Source: Pseudomonadota bacterium (lineage in GTDB: Bacteria > Pseudomonadota > Gammaproteobacteria > JAADHS01). Taken from it: a stretch of 64,000 nucleotides of DNA. The stretch covers positions 1-64,000 of the forward strand of contig JAKACW010000024.1 of the NCBI GenBank assembly GCA_021821045.1. Reading direction: 5' to 3'. The position numbers and the translations under genes were made by a program. Positions within the stretch are counted from its first letter, which is position 1, and every line of letters starts with the position of its first letter. Below the pieces are notes generated by a model. The model did not search any database. It worked only from the letters and a program-made list of their open reading frames with translations, and had not been told where the DNA came from. Shown piece by piece: positions 8,967 to 19,031 of the stretch.

Positions 8967-11900
8967 TTCGGGCGGCGACATGGATATTCGGTGGCGCGTT
9001 GCTGGCATCCGTCGTTGGCGCTGCCGCGCAGCCGCAAAGTGTGACGTTGGCGAGCCGAACGCCCGCCGGCGCGGTGGGCAACAAGGCCAGTCTCTATCCG
9101 TCGGTGTCGGAGCAGGGACGCGTTGTGGTATTCAGCTCCTTGTCGAGCAACCTCATCGGGCTCGATAGCAACAACACCTACGATATTTTTGCTTACGACG
9201 CGCAGACCGGCTCCATCGAGCGAATCAGCAACGGCCTGAACGGCTCACAACCCAACAACAGCAGCTACTGGCCGACGATTAGCGCGGACGGTCGTTATGT
9301 CGCCTTCTATTCGCTGGCCAGCAATCTGGTCGCCGGCGACACCAATGGGCGGTGGGACGTGTTCGTCTTCGATCGCCTGCTTCGCGTGACCGAGCGCGTG
9401 ACGAGCAACGTTGCCGGCGCAGCGGCCAACGGCGACAGCATCAATCCCGTTATCAGCGCCGACGCTCGGTTTGTCGCGTACACATCATACGCCACGGATC
9501 TGATCGCGAACGACACGAACAATACAATTGACGTATTCATCTATGACCGGATCAACCGCACGACGGAGCGGGTCAGCGTCGCACCGGGCGGCGTGAACGG
9601 CAACGGCGGTTCCGACTGGCCGGCCCTTAGCGCGGACGGGCGCTATGTCGCGTTTCAGTCTGCGGCGACGAATTTAGTGGCCAGTGATGGCAACGGCCAG
9701 ACGGATATATTCGTGCTCGATCGGTCAACAGGCGTCTTGGTATCTGTCAGTCACGGTGGAAACGGGCCCAGCAATTGGCCGACCTTGAGCGGCGACGGGA
9801 AAGTGGTTGCCTTCTCATCCGCAGCGTCGAATCTTGTGCCGGGAGACAATAACAATGCTTACGACGTTGTCCTGGTGAATCTGGCTGACGGTTCGCGCAC
9901 CGTGGCCAGTGTGGATACGGTAGGCCGTCCGGCCAATGGTCACAGCTACTGGCCGAGGCTGGACAGCCGTGGCCGCTACGTCGCGTTCACCACGCTCGCC
10001 TCGAACCTCGGTCCCGCCGATGCCAACAACACGTGGGACGTATATGTTCACGATACGCGATCGCGGCAATCTTCGCTGATTAGCAGCGTCGGTTCGGGCG
10101 CGGGCAACAACATGAGCTACTGGCCGGCGCTGTCCGCCGACGGCCGCTATGTTGCGATGTCGTCCATGGCGAGAGACTTTGTCAGTGGGGATACCAATGG
10201 CACTTGGGACGTTTTCTTGGCCGACCGTGGACCGCTCAATCAACCGCCGGTTGCCAACGCGGGAACCGATATGGTCGCGGAGTGCGCGGGCAGTCTCACT
10301 CCCGTCTCGCTCGATGGCACCGCGTCCCACGATCCCGATGGTGACGTTATAACGTACACCTGGAACGGTGCTTTTGGTATGCGCCGCGGCGCGCAGGTAA
10401 ACGTGAATGTTCCTTTCGGTGACAGCGCGATCTCGCTGAGCGTGCAGGATCCGGATGGCGAAGCCTCCAGCGACGGGCTGCTCGTGCGCGTCGTCGACAC
10501 GGTGGCGCCGTCGATCCTGCTGCAGCCTGAGTTTCGCGCCGAAGCCCAGTCCGCACAGGGCGCGGTTGTTGCCGTCGATACGATCGTTGCGGACGCGTGC
10601 TCGGCGGTGAATGTCGTTGTCGCGCCCACGCCGTCGAGCTTTCCCATAGGCGAAACGACGGTGACCGTGACGGCGACCGACGCTTCCCAGAACAGCGCGT
10701 CCCAGACCAGCCGCGTCATCGTGCAGGACACCATCGCGCCGACGATTGCCGCCCCGGCGGCGCTGACTGTCGAAGCGCAGGGCCCGACGACCGCGGTGGA
10801 ACTCGATCCGCCCGCGGCAACGGATGCGGTAGGCGTGGTGGCGCTATATCACACCGGCCCTGGTCGCTATCCGCTTGGAACGACCCTCGTCGACTGGTTT
10901 GCCGAGGATGCGGCCGGAAACCAGGCCACGGCTGCGCAATCGGTCGCGCTTGTCGACACGACGCCGCCCGCGATTGCCGCGCCGTCCGATGTCGAGGTGC
11001 TTGCGTCGAGCGTGCTGACGGAAGTCGCGCTGGGCGAAGCGTCGGCGAACGACACCGTCGATGGCGCGGTGCCGGCCTTTGCGGACAATGTGGGACCGTT
11101 TGCCGTGGGCAGCCACGTCGTCGAATGGCGCGCGGCGGACCGCTCGGGCAACCACGCGGCCGCGACGCAGCGCGTAACGATCTTGAATAATGCTCCCGTC
11201 ATTGGAGCGCTGGCCGGAGCGAGTTTGAACGAAGGCGACGAGCTTAGCCGTGACGTTGCGTTCTCGGATCCGGATGGCCTGCAGTGGGACGTGACAATCG
11301 ACTACGGTGACGGCTCCGGCGACAGCCGTGTCGTTGCGGCCCCCGTCCAGAGTTTCTCGATTGATCATGTCTATGAGAACGACGGCGACTATCAGTTGAC
11401 CCTTCGGATACGCGATGAACGCGGCGCTGAAGCCGTCGCCGGCGCGGTCATCACTGTTGCCAATGTGATGCCCAATATCGGTGCCGTGACGTGGCCGGAC
11501 GACGTCGCGATCCAAGGCGATACGGTTGAAATGATGGCCGAGGTGAGCGATCCGGGTGTGCGCGATGCCTTGACATGGAGCATTGATTGGGGTGACGGCC
11601 ATGTCGATGAGGGTGCTGCAGACGCCGGCGGCGGATCGATTCAAGGCGGCCATGTTTATGCAACCCCGGGTTTCTTTACCATCGTGTTCAGCGTGCGCGA
11701 TGGTACGGCCAACGAAGCGCGAACGGTTAGCTCGAACATCGCCGTCGTTAACGCCGGCGAGTGGGCGGTGGTCGGCGGCGGCCGGTTCGGGGCCGTGCCG
11801 CATCCGCGTCACGCCACAGACGACGATGCGCATAAAGGCCGCATCGGCTTTCGCTTAGTCGGCCCGGCTTCGGCGCCGCAAGGTCAGGTCTCGTTGTATT

Positions 11901-12286
11901 GGAAGGACGCGGCAGGCGCCCGCTGGAAGCTTAAGGCCCGTGCCCACGACTGGATGATTGTCACTGCGCAAAACATTCATATGAAAGGCGAAGGCACCCT
12001 GAATGGGAAGGACGCGTACAGCTATCAGATTGGCATCGGCATGGTCGACTCCAAGCCTGCTACGCTGAACTGGCGCGTCTGGAACACGGCTACCGGTGAA
12101 TTAATCGCGGACGGCACGGAAGAGTTTCGCCGCGCGGGGCACGTCCTAGCCAAGCCATTGCCTGATCCGAAGCCGAAGCACCACGAGGGCAAAAAGTCCG
12201 AGCGCGACGACGATGACAATGCGCGCCACGGAAAAAACGATTCTTCCGCAGCGGTGAAACCGGTTCCGGCCAAGGGTCGTCGCTAA
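8963..12286 (+). CDS. Large exported protein: seven PD40/TolB-like propeller blades, HYR-like modules, PKD-like modules, charged C-terminus
   Basis: Seven repeats of the type S-x-D/G-G-R-Y-V-A-F-x-S-x-A-S-N-L-V-x-x-D-x-N-x-x-x-D-V-F-V-x-D; D(T/D)xxPxIxxP HYR-like repeats; VTIDYGDGSGD and WSIDWGDGHVD PKD motifs. Confidence 0.88.
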   Translation: MIRAATWIFGGALLASVVGAAAQPQSVTLASRTPAGAVGNKASLYPSVSEQGRVVVFSSLSSNLIGLDSNNTYDIFAYDAQTGSIERISNGLNGSQPNNSSYWPTISADGRYVAFYSLASNLVAGDTNGRWDVFVFDRLLRVTERVTSNVAGAAANGDSINPVISADARFVAYTSYATDLIANDTNNTIDVFIYDRINRTTERVSVAPGGVNGNGGSDWPALSADGRYVAFQSAATNLVASDGNGQTDIFVLDRSTGVLVSVSHGGNGPSNWPTLSGDGKVVAFSSAASNLVPGDNNNAYDVVLVNLADGSRTVASVDTVGRPANGHSYWPRLDSRGRYVAFTTLASNLGPADANNTWDVYVHDTRSRQSSLISSVGSGAGNNMSYWPALSADGRYVAMSSMARDFVSGDTNGTWDVFLADRGPLNQPPVANAGTDMVAECAGSLTPVSLDGTASHDPDGDVITYTWNGAFGMRRGAQVNVNVPFGDSAISLSVQDPDGEASSDGLLVRVVDTVAPSILLQPEFRAEAQSAQGAVVAVDTIVADACSAVNVVVAPTPSSFPIGETTVTVTATDASQNSASQTSRVIVQDTIAPTIAAPAALTVEAQGPTTAVELDPPAATDAVGVVALYHTGPGRYPLGTTLVDWFAEDAAGNQATAAQSVALVDTTPPAIAAPSDVEVLASSVLTEVALGEASANDTVDGAVPAFADNVGPFAVGSHVVEWRAADRSGNHAAATQRVTILNNAPVIGALAGASLNEGDELSRDVAFSDPDGLQWDVTIDYGDGSGDSRVVAAPVQSFSIDHVYENDGDYQLTLRIRDERGAEAVAGAVITVANVMPNIGAVTWPDDVAIQGDTVEMMAEVSDPGVRDALTWSIDWGDGHVDEGAADAGGGSIQGGHVYATPGFFTIVFSVRDGTANEARTVSSNIAVVNAGEWAVVGGGRFGAVPHPRHATDDDAHKGRIGFRLVGPASAPQGQVSLYWKDAAGARWKLKARAHDWMIVTAQNIHMKGEGTLNGKDAYSYQIGIGMVDSKPATLNWRVWNTATGELIADGTEEFRRAGHVLAKPLPDPKPKHHEGKKSERDDDDNARHGKNDSSAAVKPVPAKGRR

Positions 12287-12350
12287 TCAGGTCGCGTTTC
12301 GGCGCAACAATTGAGCACGGGGCGGCGCCGAAAAAGCGCGCCCGCGTGTC

Positions 12351-14279
12351 CTATTTTTCAAGCTCTGATCGTTCCTCTTCGCCGATAGCATTATTAATGC
12401 TTTGAATCTGACGGCGAATTTCGTCCCATTGTTGACTTCGCGCCGCCATCGCAAGTTCGCGGCAGGCATCGGTAAGCCAAGAAATTCCAAATGTCGCGGC
12501 CGCCGCCCCGAGACGGTTGGATTCGACGATCAGATCGCTCGCGCTGCGATTGGTGTGGGCATCTTCGATTCTTGCCAAGTGTTGGCAGGCGGCGGCGTTA
12601 AACCGCTCTAAAAGGCCCTCCGGGACACGCGCGGCCGGGCCGGCGGGAGTGGACGCGCTGCCGGCTTCGCCGGCCGTGGCGCCTTTCGGAGCCGGGGCGT
12701 TGGTGGACGGCACCTTGATCCAAAACTGACAGCCGTGCCCCGGGCGATTGTTGATGCCGATCGCGCCCCCCATGCTTTCGACAAGCCGCTTGGCGATGAC
12801 CAGGCCGATGCCAGAGCCCTCGATGTCGCTGCACTCGGCGCCAAGGCGATTGAAGGGCTGGAACAGCTCCCGTAGTTTCTCCTGCGCTATGCCTGGGCCG
12901 GTATCGGTGACACTGATGCGAATGAAGCTCTCGCCGTGCCCGTTCACATCGACGCGCACTTCGCCGCCGTCCCGGTTGTATTTCACGGCGTTGGTCAAGA
13001 GATTGAGCAACACCTGTTTGAGCCGCGTGGCATCGGCGTCGACCCAGCGGGCGCCGATCGCGTCTACCGGGCAGATGAGCGCGATCGAGCGCGACCGCGC
13101 CAACGGTTCGACGTACTGGATGCACTCGTCAATGACAGACTTCAGCGGGATCGGTTCGCTATGTACCGTGAGCGCGCCGGACTCGATTTTGGAGAGATCG
13201 AGTATGTCGTTGATCAAGCGCAAAAGGTGATCCCCCGCGTTTCTTATCTCCTTGATGAATTCACGCTGCGTAGGCGAGGTGGCCGGATCGAGGTCGAGAA
13301 GCTGTGCGAATCCCAGCACCGCGTTCATCGGCGTACGCAGCTCATGGCTCATGCTGGAGAGAAAGTGCGACTTGGCGCGATTGGCCTTTTCCGCTTGTTC
13401 CTTGGCCTTCAGTAGCTCCAATTCAGGTTTCTTGCGCTGGCTGATATCCTGCACCACACCCAGCATGCGCAAAGGTTCACCGTTGTCGTCGCGGATCACA
13501 TCTCCGCTTTCCAGCAACCAATGAGTTTCCCCGTTCGGCCACACGACGCGATGTTCGATGTAATATTCCTTGTTCTTGTGGATGCACTCGTTGACCGCCG
13601 CAATCACCGCCTCGCGATCGTCGGGGTGCACGGCGGCGAGAAAAGCCTCGTAGGTTGTCTCCGGCACTTTGGCGTTGTAGCCAAACAACTGGCCGATGCG
13701 ATCAGACCAAAACACCTCGCCGGTGCGAATGTTCCAATCCCAGGTGCCGATGTTGGCGAAGCGCTGACTGCGGGCGAGGCGGTCCTCGCTGATGCGCAGC
13801 GCGGCTTCCGTCTGCTTGTAGCGGCTTACGTCGCGTATGATGCCGGTGAAGAAACGCTGGCCGTCGAACACCGTCTCGCTAACGGCGATGTCGACGGGAA
13901 AGTGACGGCCGTCCCGGTGACGCGCCAGAATCTCCCGTCCTCTGCCGACCACCGATGAGCCTTTTGCGCCGTTGTAGTGCTGCAAGTATCGGGTGTGCGC
14001 GTCGGCGTCTTGTTCCGGCGTCAGTATGCTGACATTCGCGCCCAGCACCTCGGCGGACGAGTAGCCAAACATGCGTTCGGCCCCTTGGTTGAAGGCGCGA
14101 ATATTTCCCTGCTCATCGATCAATATGATGCCGTCGATGGCCGTATCGACAATGGACTTGTAATGACTGCGCGCGAGGCGTGCCTGATAACGGGCGCGGC
14201 GAAGTGAGAATACACACCCCGCGCCGACCGCAGCGAACACGGTGAGACCGGTAACCAAGGCCACGGCGGCGGATTCCAC
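12351..14279 (-). CDS. PAS-PAS sensor histidine kinase with C-terminal degenerate Hpt-like domain
   Basis: FLSSMSHELRTPMNAVLGFA (HisKA), ATPase N/G boxes (NLLTNAVKYN, VTDTGPGIA, GSGIGLVIAKRLVESMGG); C-terminus ESNRLGAAAATFG...CRELAMAAR. Confidence 0.92.
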   Translation of the reverse strand: MESAAVALVTGLTVFAAVGAGCVFSLRRARYQARLARSHYKSIVDTAIDGIILIDEQGNIRAFNQGAERMFGYSSAEVLGANVSILTPEQDADAHTRYLQHYNGAKGSSVVGRGREILARHRDGRHFPVDIAVSETVFDGQRFFTGIIRDVSRYKQTEAALRISEDRLARSQRFANIGTWDWNIRTGEVFWSDRIGQLFGYNAKVPETTYEAFLAAVHPDDREAVIAAVNECIHKNKEYYIEHRVVWPNGETHWLLESGDVIRDDNGEPLRMLGVVQDISQRKKPELELLKAKEQAEKANRAKSHFLSSMSHELRTPMNAVLGFAQLLDLDPATSPTQREFIKEIRNAGDHLLRLINDILDLSKIESGALTVHSEPIPLKSVIDECIQYVEPLARSRSIALICPVDAIGARWVDADATRLKQVLLNLLTNAVKYNRDGGEVRVDVNGHGESFIRISVTDTGPGIAQEKLRELFQPFNRLGAECSDIEGSGIGLVIAKRLVESMGGAIGINNRPGHGCQFWIKVPSTNAPAPKGATAGEAGSASTPAGPAARVPEGLLERFNAAACQHLARIEDAHTNRSASDLIVESNRLGAAAATFGISWLTDACRELAMAARSQQWDEIRRQIQSINNAIGEEERSELEK

Positions 14280-14290
14280 GTTCTATCCCT

Positions 14291-15949
14291 TTACAACATC
14301 AGGGTGGCGACGGCGCGTCGTCCGCCGTCTTCGAAGCGAAGAGAGGAGCACAAGGAGTTGACGATCATGAGTCCGCGACCGCTCAGCTTGTCCTCGCTAT
14401 CGAAACTCGCTCTATCAGAAGCGAAGCCGCCGCGACTTTGTTCGACATTGATCTGTATCTTCGGAATCGTCGGGTCGGGTACGGTCTGGATGCGTACTCG
14501 CACCCAACCGTCGTGGGACGACGCCAGGCGCGCCATGCGTTCATGATAAAAGGCCGAGAAATCCGCGTTGGCGGATTTGTCTATCCCGCTCATGTCCAAT
14601 AGCCCGTAGTCGACGGCGTTGTTGAATAGCTCCGCCAGAACCGAGTACACCATGTCGCGCTTGGCGTTGACGCGCGGGTGCTGGGTGATGGCGCGAATAA
14701 TTTGGGACAAAGGGTCGGCGTCGCGGATGGCGTCGCAGTCCAACGTTGCCTCGAAGCTGAACGGCAGCAGGGGCGGTGCGTCGCTGTTGTCGATTTGGAT
14801 GGCGTCAATGGTATCGGGGATGCCGTCGCATAATATTTCGACCAGCGACAAGTCATCCGTTTGGCTGTTGCCGCCCAAATGGCGCAGCAGCGCTGCGGTT
14901 ACGGCTTGAACCAGATTTTCGTCGCCGGTTTCAAGCGCCTGGATCAAGCGGCCGTCGCCAAACTCACCGTCGCTGTCGGTGCGGGCCTCGATGACGCCGT
15001 CGGTGTAGAGAAACAGTTTGTCTCCCGGGTCGGTGTTGTAGAAGCCGACGTGGGGATCGAACTCGCCTTCTTCGAGGATGCCCAGGGGCATGTGGCGGGA
15101 GGGGATCGGGATCGCCGAGCCGCCGCGCACCAAGTATGCATCGGGCATGCCGCCGCTCCACACCGCAATGCGATTGCGGCCGGGATAGATTTCGATCAAC
15201 GTTGCGGCGAGGAACATGTCTACCGGCAATAGCGCCGTGAGCTGACGGTTGATCTCGCGGGCGACGTCGCCGACCACATAACCGGCTCTGACGGTGCCGA
15301 AAAAAGCCTGAGCGACAGGAAGCGTTCCCATGGCGGCGCTAAGCCCGTGGCCGGTGAAGTCGCCCAGCAGGACGTAGACATGGCCGCGCGGGCTGCGCTC
15401 GGCGAGAAATACATCGCCGTTGAACGCCGACACCGCCGACACATGGTAGCGAATATAGCTGGAGTCCAAGTAGCTCTGGCTCAGCGCGTGGTCGAAAAAG
15501 TGGCGGACCAAATCATGCTCGCGCACCAACCGTCTGTTGTGAGCCGCCAGATCGCGATTCTTCTCCGCCAACTGGGAGTTCAATTCCCGTATGCGCAGGT
15601 GGGCGCGGATTTTGGCTTCCAGAATGTCGTGGCTGACGGGCTTGATGACGAAATCATCGCCGCCTGCAGCGATGGCGGACTTGTGCACTTCATCGGAGTT
15701 CAGCGCGGTGACGAAAATGATCGGCGTGTGGACTTCCGGCGATATGGCTTTCATCAGGGTGGCGGTTTGGCGGCCATCCATGCCGGGCATCATGATGTCG
15801 AGCAGCACCAAATCGATCGAATGGGTTTGAAAGCAGGCGAGCGCCTCCTCGCTGTTACCCGCTTCGATTACGTTGTAGCCTTTGGCGGCGAGGAAGCGCG
15901 CGATATGCGTTCGGCTGGGTGTGTGGTCGTCGACGACGAGAACGGCCAT
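14291..15949 (-). CDS. Response regulator with SpoIIE-type PP2C phosphatase and HATPase (RsbW-like) domains
   Basis: REC VLVVDDHTPSR...LVLLDIMMPGMDG; PP2C LLGDFTGHGLSAAMGT and LYTDGVIEA; C-terminal AELFNNAVDYGLL and GRGLMIVNSL. Confidence 0.93.
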   Translation of the reverse strand: MAVLVVDDHTPSRTHIARFLAAKGYNVIEAGNSEEALACFQTHSIDLVLLDIMMPGMDGRQTATLMKAISPEVHTPIIFVTALNSDEVHKSAIAAGGDDFVIKPVSHDILEAKIRAHLRIRELNSQLAEKNRDLAAHNRRLVREHDLVRHFFDHALSQSYLDSSYIRYHVSAVSAFNGDVFLAERSPRGHVYVLLGDFTGHGLSAAMGTLPVAQAFFGTVRAGYVVGDVAREINRQLTALLPVDMFLAATLIEIYPGRNRIAVWSGGMPDAYLVRGGSAIPIPSRHMPLGILEEGEFDPHVGFYNTDPGDKLFLYTDGVIEARTDSDGEFGDGRLIQALETGDENLVQAVTAALLRHLGGNSQTDDLSLVEILCDGIPDTIDAIQIDNSDAPPLLPFSFEATLDCDAIRDADPLSQIIRAITQHPRVNAKRDMVYSVLAELFNNAVDYGLLDMSGIDKSANADFSAFYHERMARLASSHDGWVRVRIQTVPDPTIPKIQINVEQSRGGFASDRASFDSEDKLSGRGLMIVNSLCSSLRFEDGGRRAVATLML

Positions 15950-15950
15950 G

Positions 15951-16259
15951 CTATTCGATGCGAAACTTGCGGTCGAAACGAGTGATCTGCAGCACGCGCT
16001 TGACCGTTTCGGTGGCGTTGACGATGCGTATGGCGCCGTCGGACTTGTTCAAGTGGCGCTGCATGTTGAGCAAAATGCCCAGAGCCGAACTGTCGATGTT
16101 TTCGGTGTTTCGCAGGTCTACGACAAAATCGTACTGCGGGTCGGACTTAAGGTAGGCGTCGCGAAACTGCGGCAGCAGGTCATAGTTGAACGTCCCAGTC
16201 ACCGCGATAGTTATGGTGTGGTCGTCATCACAAGACGTGATCACTGTGTTCATGCCCAT
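15951..16259 (-). CDS. STAS domain anti-sigma factor antagonist
   Basis: VVDLRNTENIDSSALGILLNMQRHL STAS motif; directly upstream of the phosphatase gene on the minus strand. Confidence 0.92.
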   Translation of the reverse strand: MGMNTVITSCDDDHTITIAVTGTFNYDLLPQFRDAYLKSDPQYDFVVDLRNTENIDSSALGILLNMQRHLNKSDGAIRIVNATETVKRVLQITRFDRKFRIE

Positions 16260-16448
16260 TGCGCCTCGTTGATCGAGCAGGGTCTAAACGCACAGCCGGG
16301 CCGGAAGGATCTCGCGTCGATCCGGCGGTAAAGTCGGTCGCGCTGTTCCGGCATGGATCTTAGCGGCCTCAGCGAAAATCTGTTTACATTGTAAGCCTAA
16401 GTTCCGCGCCAAGGAATGTCCAAATTGTCCAGTAAACTTATCAACAAA

Positions 16449-18341
16449 TCAATGAGGTAAAAGTTTGACTCGCTGGAGTTCGTCGGCCACTGCGCGCGCT
16501 AAGGCCTTGGCGCCGTTAACGTTGAGATGGACATCGTCATAATAAATTCCCGTCGTGCGCGGCAGTGCGGTGGCCACGTCGAGACAGTGCGCGCCGCCGG
16601 CGGCGCAAACATTGAGGCTCTGCTGGTTGTACTGGTCGAGAAGAGTATTCAGTACGGAAGCTGAGTAGTAAGTGTTGGGCGGGTTTTGGCTAAATGGGTT
16701 CGCATCGACGCTGCCGAACCAGAGAAGATTTTCCTCGCTGGGGGTCAGGTTCGTCCGGTACAGGGAACCTTGGGTGAGCAGCATCAAGGCGATGCCGGAC
16801 TCGCGTGCTATATTGGCGATCGAGTCCAGGTTAAAGCGATACGCGGCAAGGCATTCGCCTATGTCGGGTATACGCTGCTCTTTTCTCGCGACTTGCCGCC
16901 GTCGCCGTTGTTCGTTGTAGAACTCGGCGGCTTGGTCTTGTACCACGAAGTCGAGAGGCACAACGGGCCCCGATGCGGCCGGTTCGAACAGCGCCCGTTT
17001 GGCGCGGCGAAAAAGGTCAACCAGCCGCCAGGACGAATTCATCTGCGCGGGGCGAATTTCGTGAAATACAAACTTTCCGTAGTCCTCGAAAAATCCGGGC
17101 TGGCGGATCATGCGCGCGCTGTCGCGCATCGCCGCCATCCCGCCCGAGATACAAGAATTTAGATCATTGATCCCGGCTTGCAGAATCACCACGTTCGGTC
17201 GTAATTCGCTCTGGTAGTAGTGGAACTGAACAACGTGACCGAAACTGTTCAGTCCCGACTTGCCCGCATTGCCGACCCAGACGGGCTTCGAAAAGGACTC
17301 GGTGAGCAGTGTCTGGAGCACGTGAGGCCAGGCGTCCGGGTCGTCCAGGAAAAGTCCTTCCGTGCTGCTGCCTCCGATGACGAGAATGCGCGGCGTGGAA
17401 TCTTCCTCGGGCACCGGATCCCCGCGAACCCCGGCGTTGTTGGTCGAGAAAAACGTCTGCTTGTTGTCGACGCCGATCATGATGCCGGGCGAGGGGACAA
17501 AACGGGTGACGCGATTGGGCGCGTGGAGCAGGTGGCTGACGACCGGTGGCTCGGGGAGAATCAGACGCAGCGCAAATTCGCTAAAGAGCAGCGTCAGCAG
17601 GGCCGAGACGATGAAGAGGGCGAAGTTCTTGAATCTGACGCCCAAGAAGCCGAGCTTCATCGCGATCAGCATCACTGTGACCGTGGCCAAAATCCCGAGC
17701 AGCACGAACGTGCGGGCGGTCATCGGATCGCGTGTTGCAGTTCGATCGCCCGCGATGCCCAGGCGCTCGGCGTCGTCCGCTAGATGACGATTCCATGTTT
17801 CGTCATCAACCACTTTCCGAGCTTCCGTCAAAATCGCTTTCGCCTCGTCGATATTTCCCAGCCGCTCGTGCGCGACAACGCGCAAGTGCTCCACTTCCGC
17901 CAGCCGTTGTGGATTGCTCAGTAAGTATTGGCGTGCCTGGTCGAGGTATTTTTTGGCCTTGTCGAGATTTCCGGTTTCGATATAAAGCTGGCCTGCGTAC
18001 TGTAGGTAGTTCGCGCTCGACATCAAGTCGCCGCGTCGTTGATGCAAGGCAAGATTCTGCTCGAAATAGCGCAGCGCTATGTCGTGCTCCCCCAGCGCCG
18101 AGTGCGCGAATCCCAACTGGTGGCGCGCCACGGCCGCGTCGCTGGCGCGGGAGAGCCGTTCAAACAGGTCGAGCGCTTTCTCGTAGGCGCCGATGGCGTT
18201 TTGAAAATGACCGGAACCGAACAATTGATCGCCTTCGCGATGAAAGGCGCGAGCGTCGTCCAGGTCGGTCGCCAGGGCGAGGTCGGACGCGCAGCAAAGA
18301 ATTAACGCAATTGCGGCGGCAAGCCAGGCGCGGTTCGTCAT
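16449..18341 (-). CDS. TPR repeat plus membrane-anchored SGNH/GDSL hydrolase-like protein
   Basis: TPR region (GHFQNAIGAYEKALDLFERL...), TM segments, GGSSTEG, NAGKSGLNSF, LQAGINDLNS and DDVHLNVNGAKALA; ATG 18341 has a good SD (AGGTGGGG). Confidence 0.8.
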   Translation of the reverse strand: MTNRAWLAAAIALILCCASDLALATDLDDARAFHREGDQLFGSGHFQNAIGAYEKALDLFERLSRASDAAVARHQLGFAHSALGEHDIALRYFEQNLALHQRRGDLMSSANYLQYAGQLYIETGNLDKAKKYLDQARQYLLSNPQRLAEVEHLRVVAHERLGNIDEAKAILTEARKVVDDETWNRHLADDAERLGIAGDRTATRDPMTARTFVLLGILATVTVMLIAMKLGFLGVRFKNFALFIVSALLTLLFSEFALRLILPEPPVVSHLLHAPNRVTRFVPSPGIMIGVDNKQTFFSTNNAGVRGDPVPEEDSTPRILVIGGSSTEGLFLDDPDAWPHVLQTLLTESFSKPVWVGNAGKSGLNSFGHVVQFHYYQSELRPNVVILQAGINDLNSCISGGMAAMRDSARMIRQPGFFEDYGKFVFHEIRPAQMNSSWRLVDLFRRAKRALFEPAASGPVVPLDFVVQDQAAEFYNEQRRRRQVARKEQRIPDIGECLAAYRFNLDSIANIARESGIALMLLTQGSLYRTNLTPSEENLLWFGSVDANPFSQNPPNTYYSASVLNTLLDQYNQQSLNVCAAGGAHCLDVATALPRTTGIYYDDVHLNVNGAKALARAVADELQRVKLLPH

Positions 18342-18468
18342 GCGACCCCACCTAAAGATAGCCGAATTGCAGAAACGCGACGATTCATCCGGATAGGCCG
18401 AGGCATGAGAAAAGTATAGATTATTCACCGCCGCGCGATGTGGCGGGTGGCGTAGGAAACGCTTGGTG

Positions 18469-18879
18469 TTAACGCTTACCGGCGACGGAGAGTTTAGCGA
18501 CCAGCGGTGCTTCGGCGCGCTGATAAGGTTTCAAGCGCTCTTTGAGCAAGCGATCCGTCGTTGCCAGCACGGTTTCGGCGATCACGTTGGCGTGAATATG
18601 ATAGTAATTGACGCGGCACTCGATCGGTGCGTGCAATCCCATGCGGGATTGGGTTTGAAAATCCGTCCAAGCGAGCACCGGCAGATCGTAGAGTGTGCGG
18701 TCGACGCAGACCCAGGCTTTGTCATCGAGCAGCACATCCATGCCGCGCAGCCCGGGCAGGGTTAGGCGCAGCGGATTTTCCAAACGAATCAAGCCGAGTC
18801 GAATTCGATTATAGATCTCAGCCTCGATGGTCGAGGGTTTGACCTTAATTACCGGGACGTCTTCCAAACGCGTCGCCAT
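18469..18879 (-). CDS. Conserved hypothetical protein
   Basis: Intact 137-aa ORF, no antisense competitor with better features. Confidence 0.6.
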   Translation of the reverse strand: MATRLEDVPVIKVKPSTIEAEIYNRIRLGLIRLENPLRLTLPGLRGMDVLLDDKAWVCVDRTLYDLPVLAWTDFQTQSRMGLHAPIECRVNYYHIHANVIAETVLATTDRLLKERLKPYQRAEAPLVAKLSVAGKR

Positions 18880-19031
18880 ACTGACCAACCTAATACACTT
18901 GCAGGGAAATCATGCAGAGGGCAGGAGTTTTTCCGTGCCCCCGGCTGCCTCCCAGGTTTACGGATCGGCGGGGAAGAACTTTAAAAAGGCGGGGTGGCGG
19001 AGGGTGATTTTGCGACGTGTGCCGCGCTTGT

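Noticed and set aside
9070-10230. DNA repeats in the exoprotein as a repeat array or CRISPR
   Set aside because: Repeats are degenerate and in-frame; they are protein blades, not nucleotide repeats with spacers
10844-11833. 329-aa minus-strand ORF inside the exoprotein gene
   Set aside because: Antisense to HYR/PKD repeats; repetitive composition explained by the coding strand
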